NCBI RefSeq assembly: GCF_003589925.1
Contig: NZ_CP032382.1
Location: 4,092,001-4,156,000 of the forward strand
DNA: 64,000 bases
Origin: Chryseolinea soli
GTDB lineage: Bacteria > Bacteroidota > Bacteroidia > Cytophagales > Cyclobacteriaceae
Direction: 5' to 3'
Shown: one piece after another, positions 43,329 to 52,488 of the stretch
How positions within the stretch are numbered: the first letter of the stretch is position 1
How the letters are laid out: the number at the start of each line of letters is the position of its first letter
Translations under genes and position numbers: made by a program
The notes under the pieces: model-generated
What the model was told of the DNA's origin: nothing
What the model saw: only the letters and a program-made list of their open reading frames with translations
Databases searched by the model: none

Positions 43329-43366
43329 GCTCTTTAGAGGACGACTAAAATCGTCCTCTAAAGAGC
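43329..43366. repeat. Perfect 16-bp inverted repeat between convergent genes
   Basis: GCTCTTTAGAGGACGA (43329-43344) is exactly reversed and complemented at 43351-43366 around a 6-base loop CTAAAA. It sits between the convergent xthA and outer-membrane genes. It may be a bidirectional terminator, but neither arm is followed by a T run. Confidence 0.8.
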
Positions 43367-43383
43367 AGATCCAACAGGTTTCT

Positions 43384-44595
43384 TTAGAAACGAATCCCAA
43401 CCAGAAATTTCAGGTACCCTACTTTGGAAGTGTTGCTTGGGTCGGATCCAAATAGCATTTGAACTTTTGGTTCGTAGCGTACTTCAGCAAAGGTCGTGTG
43501 TTTTCCAATCTTATAATCGGCCCCAGCGCTGAGACAAAACGTTAAGGTTGTGCTCACCAGGGGAACAAATTCGGGTGATTCATAATCTTTTTTAGAAGGA
43601 TCACCATAGTCTATTGTTCGTCCGAATTTCTTGCTCACGAGAAAAATGGGACTGAATCCTCCGCGTAGATAAGGCGAAAAATTTCCTGTGCTAAAATTGT
43701 ATCCAAACGTAATCGGAACATTGATAGCGCTATACTCCAGGGTGACGATTGAATTATCGTCTGGGTATGTTGGATTTGTTGCGGGGTAAAGTTTGGTGGC
43801 GGTGAGTTTAGCCTTTAGGTAGTTCGCCTCCAGCCGGAAGTGAAATTTCTCACTGAAACGAGGATTGACCAAATCCAGAAAAAGACCTGCCGTCACCGAG
43901 GGATTGCTTTTGAAATCAAGCGTGCCAAGATTGAGCGTGGTTAGATAGCCGTCGGCATTTGCCATCACGACACCGGTCACGGCTCCCCATGAGAATGCTT
44001 TCTTATCCTTGGCAATTTGATGTTTCTTGGACGGACCATCCAAGCAGGTGTTATAGGCTGAAACGACATCAGAGAATTTGCTTTCAACCTGTGGTGGCGA
44101 GAGCGTAAACAAATTGATTTTCTCCAACCCTCCTTTGAAGGTGGGGCAATCTGAGAAAAGACCGTTTAGCCTATTGGCAAAATTTTTGTCCTCATTTTTG
44201 TATTGACGGCCACTGATAAATACATCGGTCGTTGTGGAGGTCAGCGCAACGAGCGCGGTATCTTTTTGAACAAAATAGTCCTGCCCCCGGCGCAACAGAT
44301 TTGCCCGGCCCTGAACAATGATCTCAACAAATTGATATTCATGACGGATCACCACCGATTTGAAATGACGGGTCTCATATCCAAAACCCTTGATCTCCGT
44401 GGGGGCATACGTTATGGCTTCTGTCTGGCCGGTCGCTTGAAAAGTACATTTTCCAAACGCGGCACTTCCCTCGCGGTATTGCACCGCGCCCCGCACGGTA
44501 TCGGCTTCTTTTAGGATGTATCCGGGTCTGAAATTTTTCTGGCCGAAAGCAGTGATGGCAATGAAACTTAAAATGACTATGGCTGAGGTTCTCAC
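43384..44595 (-). CDS. Outer-membrane beta-barrel protein
   Basis: A 403-residue protein with a signal peptide (1-18, ITAFGQ). Residues 20-200 are a soluble beta-rich part with a conserved DTVRGAVQYREGS…CTFQ start. The last 190 residues show the alternating aromatic pattern of a membrane barrel (FRLEANYLKAKL, YSAINVPITFGYNF, GGFSPIFLVSKKFG, LCLSAGADYKIGKHTTFAEVRYEPKV) and end in the C-terminal phenylalanine GIRF. This is the PorT-like outer membrane barrel family found in Bacteroidota; function unknown. The start codon is GTG. It is probably monocistronic. Confidence 0.72.
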   Translation of the reverse strand: MRTSAIVILSFIAITAFGQKNFRPGYILKEADTVRGAVQYREGSAAFGKCTFQATGQTEAITYAPTEIKGFGYETRHFKSVVIRHEYQFVEIIVQGRANLLRRGQDYFVQKDTALVALTSTTTDVFISGRQYKNEDKNFANRLNGLFSDCPTFKGGLEKINLFTLSPPQVESKFSDVVSAYNTCLDGPSKKHQIAKDKKAFSWGAVTGVVMANADGYLTTLNLGTLDFKSNPSVTAGLFLDLVNPRFSEKFHFRLEANYLKAKLTATKLYPATNPTYPDDNSIVTLEYSAINVPITFGYNFSTGNFSPYLRGGFSPIFLVSKKFGRTIDYGDPSKKDYESPEFVPLVSTTLTFCLSAGADYKIGKHTTFAEVRYEPKVQMLFGSDPSNTSKVGYLKFLVGIRF

Positions 44596-44770
44596 AAATG
44601 GATGGGATTAAAACGAGTTTATTAAAATTTAAGATTATCAATAGAACGATTGGGAGTGTTTGTGCAATGGCCGTAACCTTTCACGACAAGCAGGCAGGAG
44701 AGGGCGAAAAGGCTTCGTCGTGTTTGAAGGTTTCATGAAAAAGCAACGAGGGCTATATAGGGAAATCAGG

Positions 44771-46078
44771 TTAGGCGATTCTCTCAATATCGGCCCCCAA
44801 CGCTTTCAAGCGCTGGTCGATATTTTGATAGCCGCGATCGATCTGATCGATGTTGGAAATTTCACTGGTTCCGCTGGCCGACAATGCGGCAATCAACAAC
44901 GCCACCCCTGCCCGGATGTCGGGCGATGACATCTTGATGCCTTTTAACTGCTGTTTGCGATCCAGGCCAATCACGTTGGCGCGGTGCGGGTCGCATAGAA
45001 TGATTTGCGCGCCCATGTCGATCAGTTTATCGACAAAGAACAGGCGGCTTTCAAACATTTTTTGATGGATGAGCACACTGCCTTTTGCCTGCGTGGCAAC
45101 GACCAGCACAATGCTGATCAAGTCGGGTGTGAAACCCGGCCAGGGAGCGTCCGATACGGTGAGGATGGAGCCGTCGATGAACGTTTCCAGTTCATAGCGC
45201 TCTTGCGAGGGAATGTAGATATCATCGCCGCGGAATTCCATTTTGATGCCGAGGCGTTTGAAGATCTCGGGAATGATTCCCAGCATATCGATGCGGCAAT
45301 TCTTGATGGTGATCTCCGACTGTGTCATGGCCGCCAGGCCGATAAAGCTGCCGATCTCGATCATGTCGGGCAACAGCGTGTGTTCGGTTCCTCCCAGCTT
45401 CGCTACGCCTTCGATGGTGAGCAGGTTGGAGCCGATGCCGCTGATCTTGGCGCCCATGCGGTTGAGCATGAGACAGAGCTGCTGCAGGTAGGGTTCGCAG
45501 GCGGCGTAATAGATGGTGGTTGTTCCTTTGGCGAGCACGGCAGCCATCACGATGTTGGCAGTGCCGGTCACGGAGGCTTCGTCCAACAGCATATAGCATC
45601 CTTTCAATTCCGAAGCATCGATATGAAAAAGGTGTTCTTCCGAATCGAAGTTGAATTTGGCGCCCAGCTTCTGGAAGCCGAGGAAGTGTGTATCCAGACG
45701 TCGCCTTCCGATCTTGTCGCCGCCGGGTTTGGGCATGGTGGCTTTACCAAAGCGGGCCAGGATGGGACCCAGCAGCATGACCGATCCGCGAAGTGCGGCA
45801 GCTTTCTTGCGATAGGTGTCTGTCTCCAGGAAATTAATATTCACGTTTGACGCCGTGAAACGATACGACTCCGGTCCCAGTTTCTCTACTTTACTACCCA
45901 GGTCGCCGATGAGTTCGATGAGCTTGTTCACGTCCACGATGTTGGGCACGTTGTGGATGGTGATGGGCTCGGCCGAAAGCAGGGTGGCACTGAGGATTTG
46001 AAGCGCTTCATTTTTTGCGCCTTGTGGAATGATTTCGCCTTTCAGCTTTTTTCCTCCTTTGATCTTGAAAATGCTCAT
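44771..46078 (-). CDS. murA: UDP-N-acetylglucosamine enolpyruvyl transferase MurA, Asp variant
   Basis: A 435-residue MurA, first committed step of peptidoglycan synthesis, joining phosphoenolpyruvate to UDP-GlcNAc. Both inside-out alpha-beta domains are visible, with KNEALQILSATLLS (22-35) containing the conserved Lys-Asn, and TSEISNIDQIDRGYQNIDQRLKALGADIERI at the end. The usual catalytic loop GGCxIGxRPxD reads PGGDKIGRRRLD here: the Cys that fosfomycin attacks is Asp (D121). Asp variants are active and fosfomycin-insensitive in other bacteria. The gene is cytoplasmic and apparently alone; a terminator of the upstream gene lies between. Confidence 0.96.
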   Translation of the reverse strand: MSIFKIKGGKKLKGEIIPQGAKNEALQILSATLLSAEPITIHNVPNIVDVNKLIELIGDLGSKVEKLGPESYRFTASNVNINFLETDTYRKKAAALRGSVMLLGPILARFGKATMPKPGGDKIGRRRLDTHFLGFQKLGAKFNFDSEEHLFHIDASELKGCYMLLDEASVTGTANIVMAAVLAKGTTTIYYAACEPYLQQLCLMLNRMGAKISGIGSNLLTIEGVAKLGGTEHTLLPDMIEIGSFIGLAAMTQSEITIKNCRIDMLGIIPEIFKRLGIKMEFRGDDIYIPSQERYELETFIDGSILTVSDAPWPGFTPDLISIVLVVATQAKGSVLIHQKMFESRLFFVDKLIDMGAQIILCDPHRANVIGLDRKQQLKGIKMSSPDIRAGVALLIAALSASGTSEISNIDQIDRGYQNIDQRLKALGADIERIA

Positions 46079-46121
46079 GGGGATGACTTAAAAAATTAGT
46101 ACTGGGTATCGTACCGGCAGT

Positions 46122-46156
46122 AAAAAAAATAGGCGCACACCGAATGGTCTGCGCCT
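46122..46156 (-). terminator. Rho-independent terminator
   Basis: Reading left, an 11-pair stem (46156-46146 with 46141-46131, one mismatch) has a 4-base loop and is followed by eight T. It ends the DUF4290 gene. Confidence 0.88.
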
Positions 46157-46164
46157 GACTGCTA

Positions 46165-46884
46165 TTATTGATCTCTTCTTCTGCGGAAATTGTTGTTGCC
46201 GCCTTTGTTGTTGTTCTTGTTGAACGGGCGATGGCCACCGCCGCTACCGGAATGACGGGGCTGTTGATGACTGCTGTTGCCCTGTCCCTGGCCTTGTTGA
46301 GGGCGCACTTTCTTGCGCTCTTTGTAAAGCTTCTCGAACAGGTTTTCGTCGCGTACTTTCTCGATGGTCATGTTCAACGCACCACCCGACATGGCCTGGA
46401 TGTCGCGGAGGATCACCGAGTCGTCCAGGGTTTCTTTGTTCCAGTTGCCATAGAACGTCTTCATGAGCTTGCCCAGGTAGATGATGGACTCCTCGCGCTC
46501 TTGCGGATCGTCTTTCTTCAAGGCCTCCTTCACCAGCTTCTCGATGTTCTTGCCATAGTGGCGGAAGCGGACGTCATTTTTGGGATACTCCATTCGCATG
46601 GGTTTCTTGAACAGGATCTCCCGCTCAGGAACCGGATAGGGGTTGTTGACGCTCAGGTCAAAGTCGGCGATGATGTATAGATCATCCCACAACCGCTGCG
46701 GGTTGTCGGGTTGTTCTTTGATGCTGGGGGTAAGTTGTTTGATGAGCTCGATGAGGGTATAGGAGAGCTCTGTGCGCTTTTCGATGCTGGGAAGGCTTCT
46801 GATGTATTCTACCAGCTTTTGGACGTTGCGGCCATATTCTTTCAGAATAATATGCGGGCGCGATGAATTGTATTCTCCGATCAT
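46165..46884 (-). CDS. DUF4290 protein
   Basis: A 239-residue cytoplasmic protein of the DUF4290 family, known mainly from Bacteroidota, function unknown. It starts MIGEYNSSRPHIILKEYGRNVQKLVEYI, a family hallmark, followed by helical segments with RHYGKNIEKLVKEA and ESIIYLGKLMKTFYGNWNKETLDD. The last 45 residues are a disordered, highly basic Gln/Gly/Asn/His tail (QGQGQGNSSHQQPRHSG, then NKNNNKGGNNNFRRRR) that looks like a nucleic acid-binding tail. A terminator follows. The 249 bases upstream (46885-47133) hold nothing I recognise. Confidence 0.85.
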   Translation of the reverse strand: MIGEYNSSRPHIILKEYGRNVQKLVEYIRSLPSIEKRTELSYTLIELIKQLTPSIKEQPDNPQRLWDDLYIIADFDLSVNNPYPVPEREILFKKPMRMEYPKNDVRFRHYGKNIEKLVKEALKKDDPQEREESIIYLGKLMKTFYGNWNKETLDDSVILRDIQAMSGGALNMTIEKVRDENLFEKLYKERKKVRPQQGQGQGNSSHQQPRHSGSGGGHRPFNKNNNKGGNNNFRRRRDQ

Positions 46885-47133
46885 GATTTGTGTTGGCGTA
46901 AAATGTAAAAGCGTGTCGTTAATGTGACGAAAAAACGCGTTGGCTTATTAAAAATGAACTTGTAATTCGCGTATTACCTACGGTTTGGAACAGCAAGTAT
47001 ACTGTTTCGGTTCGAAAATCGAAAATCTGGCAGCCGCGAAATCGTTTAAACCGGAATAAAATTGAAATTTGGCTCTAGAGGCAGGAAAGATTGGGGCGAT
47101 TTTTCCCCGACCTCAGCTTAAATCAAGACGGGG

Positions 47134-48285
47134 TCAATCAATGCCACCAGCAGGCATATACACGAAGAAATCCTTCAACGGTTGGTCGTTGGAGGTCTGG
47201 TTTCCGCCCCCCACGTAACCTTTGTCACCCAGACCGAAAAACAAGGGCGAATATCGTTGACCGCCGGGCAGACTTGCTTTCCGAGTCCATATGTTTTTGC
47301 TGACGTTGAACTCCCAAAGACCTTTGCCTTCGGTGCTGCAGTCGGCAGCGTAAACGCCATCATGCGTGGCAAACATCAAAAAAGTTTGGGCGGAGACACT
47401 CGCCTTTTGCGTCCATTGCTTCGTGACAGGATCGAATTCCCAAAGGGCAGAGCCGTTGCCGAGATAGCCCTTGGTGCTGGTGGCCAGGCCATAAATTTCG
47501 TAGGAGAAATCCAGTTCACCGGTGAATACTCCCTGGTTCGTCCAACTGTCGCCGGCGATATTGTATTTCCAGACGTTGTTATCGGAAAGCATGACATAGC
47601 CATCGTTGCCAATATTGAAGGCGATTATGGGGTATTTGTCGCCGCTGTTAGCCGTATAGGGATTTGATTTTATCGACCACGAATCGGAGTTCGCGTCGTA
47701 GACGTGCAGGTCGCCGCCGTAGGGCTCCAGCACAAATCCTTTTTCGTACGATCCCCAGCTGGCAAAGGAGCTGGCGAAGAACTCTTTATCGTAGATGGTT
47801 TTGGGTGTCCAGCTATTGTTGGTCGGATCAAATCGGTATAAAACGGCATCCTGGAGTGCCCCACCAACGCTAGCCTGCCCCAGCATGACAAATGCATAGC
47901 CCAGAGCGGTGAAGGTGATGGCATTATCGCTTTCTCCGGTTTGAGGGAGTGCTGCACGAGAAAACCACTGTCCGCAGGTCACGGTAAAGTCCGTGGCGCT
48001 GATCACCTGGCGTCCCTGGCTTTTAATGGAAATCTTTCCCGAGGTGCTGTTGACGGGTACGGTCACTGTCAATTCGGTGGCGGTGGCCGACGTCACCGTG
48101 GCGGGGGTGCCGTTAAAGCTCACTTCGTTGTCCAATAAGGTGGTGCTGAAATTCGAACCGGCGATCGTTACCTGCTGCCCAAAGTCGGCGACGCTCGGGG
48201 TGATCGTCAGGATGGAAGGTGACTTTTCTTCGTCGGAACAAGAGATCAGGAAACAACCGAGAAGGAAGAAGGCAGCTTTTTTCAT
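47134..48285 (-). CDS. IPT/TIG and kelch-like lipoprotein
   Basis: A 383-residue lipoprotein (signal 1-16, lipobox LISC). Residues about 25-100 are an IPT/TIG immunoglobulin-like domain (ILTITPSVADFGQQVTIAGSNFSTTLLDNEVSFNGTPATV). The rest is a galactose-oxidase/kelch-type propeller: repeats such as GYAFVMLGQ…LYRFDPTNNSWTPKT, HVYDANSDSWS, and YNIAGDSWTNQG. This combination is common in outer-surface lipoproteins of the phylum. Ligand unknown. The ATG at 48285 precedes a short basic region and hydrophobic core. It is probably monocistronic. Confidence 0.8.
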   Translation of the reverse strand: MKKAAFFLLGCFLISCSDEEKSPSILTITPSVADFGQQVTIAGSNFSTTLLDNEVSFNGTPATVTSATATELTVTVPVNSTSGKISIKSQGRQVISATDFTVTCGQWFSRAALPQTGESDNAITFTALGYAFVMLGQASVGGALQDAVLYRFDPTNNSWTPKTIYDKEFFASSFASWGSYEKGFVLEPYGGDLHVYDANSDSWSIKSNPYTANSGDKYPIIAFNIGNDGYVMLSDNNVWKYNIAGDSWTNQGVFTGELDFSYEIYGLATSTKGYLGNGSALWEFDPVTKQWTQKASVSAQTFLMFATHDGVYAADCSTEGKGLWEFNVSKNIWTRKASLPGGQRYSPLFFGLGDKGYVGGGNQTSNDQPLKDFFVYMPAGGID

Positions 48286-48389
48286 TTAGGTCAAGAGGGT
48301 TTGTATGCCACGGGGGCAGACCATAAAAGTACATTACACCTCTTGAGCCTTGCTGTAAAAAATGATGCGAAAAAGTTTTATGTAAGATT

Positions 48390-50648
48390 TTATTCTACAA
48401 TTCGAAGTTTCGCGAAGCTGAGCAAGAGCGTCTTCTCTCCGGCGGACCCGAAGTTGATGCGAGCCTTTCGGTCGGCACCACTCATGTCCATCTGCAGCAC
48501 GGTGCCAAACCCAAACTTGGGATGCTCGACTTTCATGCCTTCTTTCAGAGCGGATGTGTCGCTGGGAGCAAAATCAGCTGGTGGTTTGTAGCCCGAGGGT
48601 GGTTTGCTCACCGGGGTGGAGGCAATGGTTTTCTTTATGCCATTCACCAGGGTTTTGGCATACTGACTGGTGGGTGGTGCTGACTCCAGACCACCGAACT
48701 TGCTGCTTACCTTGATGTAGGATTGATCCACGTCGTCAAGAAAACGACTCGGTTCGCAGTTCTTTAGCCGTCCGAAACGATAGCGGGTGAGTGCATACGA
48801 CAGGAACAAGCGCTTCTCGGCACGGGTGATGGCGACGTAAAAAAGACGGCGTTCTTCCTCCAGTTCGGCGCGGCTGCTCAGCATCATTTGAGAAGGGAAG
48901 AGGTCTTCTTCCAGTCCCACGATATAGACATTCCGGAACTCCAGCCCCTTGGCCATGTGAATGGTCATGAGCGTGACTTTGTCGGGATCCTTGTCCTTGT
49001 CTTCGTCCTGGCCTGTGGCCAACGATATTTCCTGGAGGAAGGAGCCGAGGCTTTTTTCCTGGCGCTCCGGGTCCTCGACAAACCCCTTGATGGCGTTCAA
49101 CAATTCCTGGACGTTTTCATGGCGGCTCAGGCCTTCCACGGTCTTGTCTTCATAGAGTTCGCGTAGCAGCCCGGAGCCTTTGGCAATTTCGAAAGCGGCG
49201 TCAAAGGCATCCTTGCGCTCGACCTCCAGCGTAAACCGTTTGATCATAGCCACAAAATCCTCGATGGGTGCCGCAGATCGGCCACCCACAAAGTGTCCGG
49301 CATTTTGCAAAACATCCCAGATGGTCATGCTATGATCGTTCGCCGCCACCACGATCTTATCTACCGTGGAATCGCCAATGCCCCGTTTGGGCAAATTGAT
49401 GATACGGCGAAAGGAGGCTTCGTCCTGTTGGTTAAGGACATAACGCATATAGGCCAGCAGGTCCTTGACCTCCTTGCGTTGATAGAAGGAGAGACCGCCC
49501 ACCATTTTATACTTGATGTTCATGCTGCGCAGGGCCTCTTCAATGGCCCGCGACTGGCTATTGGTGCGGTAGAGAATGGCAAAGTCGCTGAACTTGAGCT
49601 GGTGCTGCATGCGCTCCTGGAAGATGGAGCCGGCTATCAGCTTGCCCTCTTCTTTGTCGGATACGGCCTTGATCAGCTCGATGAGGGGGCCTTGCTCGTT
49701 GGCCGTCCACACATTTTTGGGGAGCTGCGCCCGGTTCTTTTTGATGACCGAGTTTGCCGCCTCCACGATGTTTTGCGTGGAGCGGTAGTTCTGCTCCAGT
49801 TTGATCACCTTCAAATCCGGGTAGTCGCGCTCGAAGTTCAGGATGTTGGTGATGTCCGCACCGCGGAAAGCATAGATACTTTGCGCATCGTCGCCCACCA
49901 CGCAGATGTTCTGCCGCACGGCGGCGAGCTTACGGATGATGTAGTATTGACACAAGTTGGTGTCCTGGAACTCATCCACCAGGACGTAATGAATCCGTTG
50001 CTGGTATTTGTTGAGCACTTCCAGGTGTTCTTTGAAAAGCTTGTCGGTGTTGAACAACAGGTCGTCGAAATCCATGGAGCCGGCGCGGAAGGTGCGCAGG
50101 GCATAGGCTTTATAGATCTTGCCGATCTCGGGACGCAGGTTGGCGGCGTCGTCGCCCATGAGTTCGGCGTTTTGCAGATAGTCTTCCCAACTGATGAGGC
50201 TGTTCTTGGCGGCGGAGATGCGGTTGTAGACGGTGCTGGCCTTGTAGGCGGTGTCGTCCAATCCCATTTCCTTCACGATGTTCTTGATGAGCGTTTTGGA
50301 ATCGTCGGTATCGTAGATCGTGAAATTGTTCGGGTATCCCAGGTGATGGGCTTCGGCGCGGAGGATGCGGGCAAACACGGAGTGGAAGGTGCCCATCCAC
50401 AGGTTGCGGGCATCGTGGCCCACCACTTTTTCGATGCGCTCGCGCATTTCGCGCGCGGCCTTGTTGGTGAAAGTGAGGGACATGATGTTGAACGCGTCCA
50501 CCCCTTTGTTCATCAGTTGGGCGATGCGGAAGGTGAGCACGCGGGTTTTGCCCGAGCCGGCGCCGGCGATGAGCATACAAGGTCCTTCGGTATTGACAAC
50601 CCCTTCGCGTTGGGGCTCATTTAAACTATCGAGATAATCCGTCGTCAT
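48390..50648 (-). CDS. pcrA: UvrD/PcrA-type DNA helicase
   Basis: A 752-residue superfamily 1A 3'-5' DNA helicase used in repair and replication. Motif I AGAGSGKT is at 28-35, the Q-motif LNEPQREGV precedes it, motif II VDEFQDTN is near 220, QNYRSTQNI is near 285, and motif V/VI (VTLMTIHMAKGLEF and VAITRAEKRLFLSYA) is near 560-620. The C-terminal region (about 690-750) with MKVEHPKFGFGTVLQM is the RNA-polymerase-binding Tudor-like domain typical of PcrA. Length is slightly above average. Cytoplasmic. It is divergent from the TcmP gene. Confidence 0.94.
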   Translation of the reverse strand: MTTDYLDSLNEPQREGVVNTEGPCMLIAGAGSGKTRVLTFRIAQLMNKGVDAFNIMSLTFTNKAAREMRERIEKVVGHDARNLWMGTFHSVFARILRAEAHHLGYPNNFTIYDTDDSKTLIKNIVKEMGLDDTAYKASTVYNRISAAKNSLISWEDYLQNAELMGDDAANLRPEIGKIYKAYALRTFRAGSMDFDDLLFNTDKLFKEHLEVLNKYQQRIHYVLVDEFQDTNLCQYYIIRKLAAVRQNICVVGDDAQSIYAFRGADITNILNFERDYPDLKVIKLEQNYRSTQNIVEAANSVIKKNRAQLPKNVWTANEQGPLIELIKAVSDKEEGKLIAGSIFQERMQHQLKFSDFAILYRTNSQSRAIEEALRSMNIKYKMVGGLSFYQRKEVKDLLAYMRYVLNQQDEASFRRIINLPKRGIGDSTVDKIVVAANDHSMTIWDVLQNAGHFVGGRSAAPIEDFVAMIKRFTLEVERKDAFDAAFEIAKGSGLLRELYEDKTVEGLSRHENVQELLNAIKGFVEDPERQEKSLGSFLQEISLATGQDEDKDKDPDKVTLMTIHMAKGLEFRNVYIVGLEEDLFPSQMMLSSRAELEEERRLFYVAITRAEKRLFLSYALTRYRFGRLKNCEPSRFLDDVDQSYIKVSSKFGGLESAPPTSQYAKTLVNGIKKTIASTPVSKPPSGYKPPADFAPSDTSALKEGMKVEHPKFGFGTVLQMDMSGADRKARINFGSAGEKTLLLSFAKLRIVE

Positions 50649-50734
50649 ATGGGCTGCAAGTTAGAGTAGAGATTCGGGAATGCCCGGCATGCCGTGTTTT
50701 TTTATCACGGTTTTTCAGATACTTCCCGCCGGCC

Positions 50735-50765
50735 TTTCACAGACCGCTTTGTCTTTTTATTTTTG
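50735..50765 (+). promoter_or_regulatory. Probable promoter of the TcmP-family gene
   Basis: TTTC (50735-50738, one base off TTTG), a 19-base spacer and a perfect TATTTTTG (50758-50765). It supports the TTG start at 50795. Confidence 0.55.
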
Positions 50766-50794
50766 ATAACGAAAAACGCTAAACATAAAACTTT

Positions 50795-51643
50795 TTGAAC
50801 GTAAAAACGCCCGTCGCTCCGCTGAATTTTCAAGCCGATGGATTGAGCATCACCGCCGCCGAACCCTGGTTTAAAGTAAAGGTTCAACTTGTTCAGCGTT
50901 ACCTACAGGCCTTCATCATGAACGCCGCGGCCAAGGCCGATGAAATTATTTTTGTTGACGCATTTTCCGGTAGCGGGCTCTATTCCACAGGTCATCAAAA
51001 AGCGATCTTTCCCAGCGTTGCACTCGCCACGCTGGCCGGCGATCTTCCCATTCATCGGTGGATATTTTGTGAGCGCGACCCGGAACAGGCCTACGCCCTG
51101 CAGGTGCGCGTGAAGAAATACGGGCCTGAAAAAAACGTCTCTGTCTTTTCCGATGCGTTGCCGGAACTGACCGACCGCTTCAGAACTTCCCTACCAACAT
51201 CAAAACGGGGCCATAAAGTTGCAGTCCTCTGCCTGGTCGACCCGTTTTCGCTGGACATGCCCTTGGGGCTCATGGAGAAGTGGTCTGCGCTGGGCTTTAG
51301 CTTTGTGGTGCCGTTCACCTTCGTCCTCAACGACCGGCTCACCTACCAGCACTACACCGAAGACCATCCCGACACCTTGCGAAAGTATATCGGGGGCACG
51401 GGGTTCGACAGTTTATCGAAAGTGACCAGCAACATCCAATTCTACAAACATTTGGTGCGCCTCTATCAAAACAACATGCTGGTGATGGGCATGAACACGG
51501 CGTTGTCGGTGCACAAACTGGAGTCGCATCTCATCAACCTGCCCGTCTTCTATATGGGATTTTTCTCCCGGCAATTCTCCGCCCAGGCCATTCAGCGCGA
51601 TGTGAATGTGAGCGAGCATTTGCAATTCGACTTATTTGGTTGA
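50795..51643 (+). CDS. Three-Cys-motif partner (TcmP) family protein
   Basis: A 282-residue TcmP family protein, a group usually encoded beside a three-Cys-motif radical-SAM-like protein and thought to be part of a nuclease or methylase defence set. Visible are the opening GLSITAAEPWFKVKVQLVQRYL, DEIIFVDAFSGSGLYSTG (methyltransferase-like glycine site), RWIFCERDPEQAYAL, and LCLVDPFSLDMPLGLMEKW. The start is a TTG, supported by a promoter 30-60 bases upstream. No three-Cys-motif gene is found next door; the neighbour DUF3109 is cysteine-rich but unrelated. Function unknown. Confidence 0.7.
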   Translation: MNVKTPVAPLNFQADGLSITAAEPWFKVKVQLVQRYLQAFIMNAAAKADEIIFVDAFSGSGLYSTGHQKAIFPSVALATLAGDLPIHRWIFCERDPEQAYALQVRVKKYGPEKNVSVFSDALPELTDRFRTSLPTSKRGHKVAVLCLVDPFSLDMPLGLMEKWSALGFSFVVPFTFVLNDRLTYQHYTEDHPDTLRKYIGGTGFDSLSKVTSNIQFYKHLVRLYQNNMLVMGMNTALSVHKLESHLINLPVFYMGFFSRQFSAQAIQRDVNVSEHLQFDLFG

Positions 51644-51726
51644 GGATGGATGTTGCCCTTAAGGCCCAGGGGGTTGTCTTGAAAAAATGATGAACATACG
51701 CGGCATTGTCCGTACCTTTACGAACT

Positions 51727-52320
51727 ATGATGAAAATTGGAGAAATTTTGGTTTCTGACGACATCCGCGACAAGGAGTTTGTCTGCAACCTAGAGAAGTG
51801 CAAAGGTGCCTGCTGCGTGGAGGGTGATTTCGGTGCCCCCCTGTCGAAAGAGGAGATCCCCATTCTCGACGAGATTTATCCCAAAATCAAAAAATACCTA
51901 TCGCCGGAAGGCATCAAGGAAATCGAGAAACACGGCACCCACGTGGTAGACGACGAAGGCGAGCTTTGCACGCCCGTGATCGCCGGCCGCGAATGCGTGT
52001 ATGCGATCTACGACAAAAAAGGAATTCTAAAGTGCGGCATCGAAGAAGCTTACAATGACGGCGTGGTTGATTGGAAAAAACCGATTTCCTGCCATCTCTA
52101 TCCCATCCGTGTAACCCAGAAGAAAAACTTCGAGGCCCTCAACTATCATAAGTGGCATATCTGCTCGCCAGCCTGTGCATTGGGAAAAGAATTGCAGGTG
52201 CCGGTCTACAAGTTTCTGAAGGGCCCCCTGGTCCGTAAATACGGGGAAGCGTGGTACAAGGAATTGGAAGACACCATCGAGCAGCATCCTAAGCCTGCGC
52301 CGAAGAAGCCAAAAACCTGA
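51727..52320 (+). CDS. DUF3109 cysteine-rich protein
   Basis: A 197-residue DUF3109 protein, common in Bacteroidota, function unknown. Cysteines cluster in [15 protein letters not shown], then [34 protein letters not shown], and [10 protein letters not shown]. This pattern could bind zinc or an iron-sulfur cluster, like the related YkgJ/CxxCxxCC proteins. A polar, Pro/Lys-rich tail ends the protein. The frame is open 7 codons further, to 51706, but the ATG-ATG at 51727 fits the usual family start. It is 83 bases after the TcmP gene; the two are probably unrelated. Confidence 0.85.
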   Translation: MMKIGEILVSDDIRDKEFVCNLEKCKGACCVEGDFGAPLSKEEIPILDEIYPKIKKYLSPEGIKEIEKHGTHVVDDEGELCTPVIAGRECVYAIYDKKGILKCGIEEAYNDGVVDWKKPISCHLYPIRVTQKKNFEALNYHKWHICSPACALGKELQVPVYKFLKGPLVRKYGEAWYKELEDTIEQHPKPAPKKPKT

Positions 52321-52488
52321 ACTTGCGTTAATAAAATGTGACTGCCTTGATACGTTGTTGATTTAGCATAAAGTTGAGGGAGAGCTCATCATAGAGCGAA
52401 ATCTTTATAGAATCGTTGGTCAAAATATGGATGTTGTCCCCCCACCAGATACAGCCCTATAAATAGCAATATAATATCGCTTTAGAAT

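Noticed and set aside
44596..44770. Gap between the outer-membrane gene and murA
   Set aside because: Only short open frames with no recognisable product, no hairpin and no consensus promoter. I see nothing to annotate here.
46885..47133. A 249-base gap, the longest without a gene
   Set aside because: It holds no credible frame, repeat or RNA structure by eye.
49293..50624. A 443-codon open frame on the plus strand
   Set aside because: It is antisense to the UvrD/PcrA helicase gene, which has all its motifs. Its composition is that of a reversed helicase gene.
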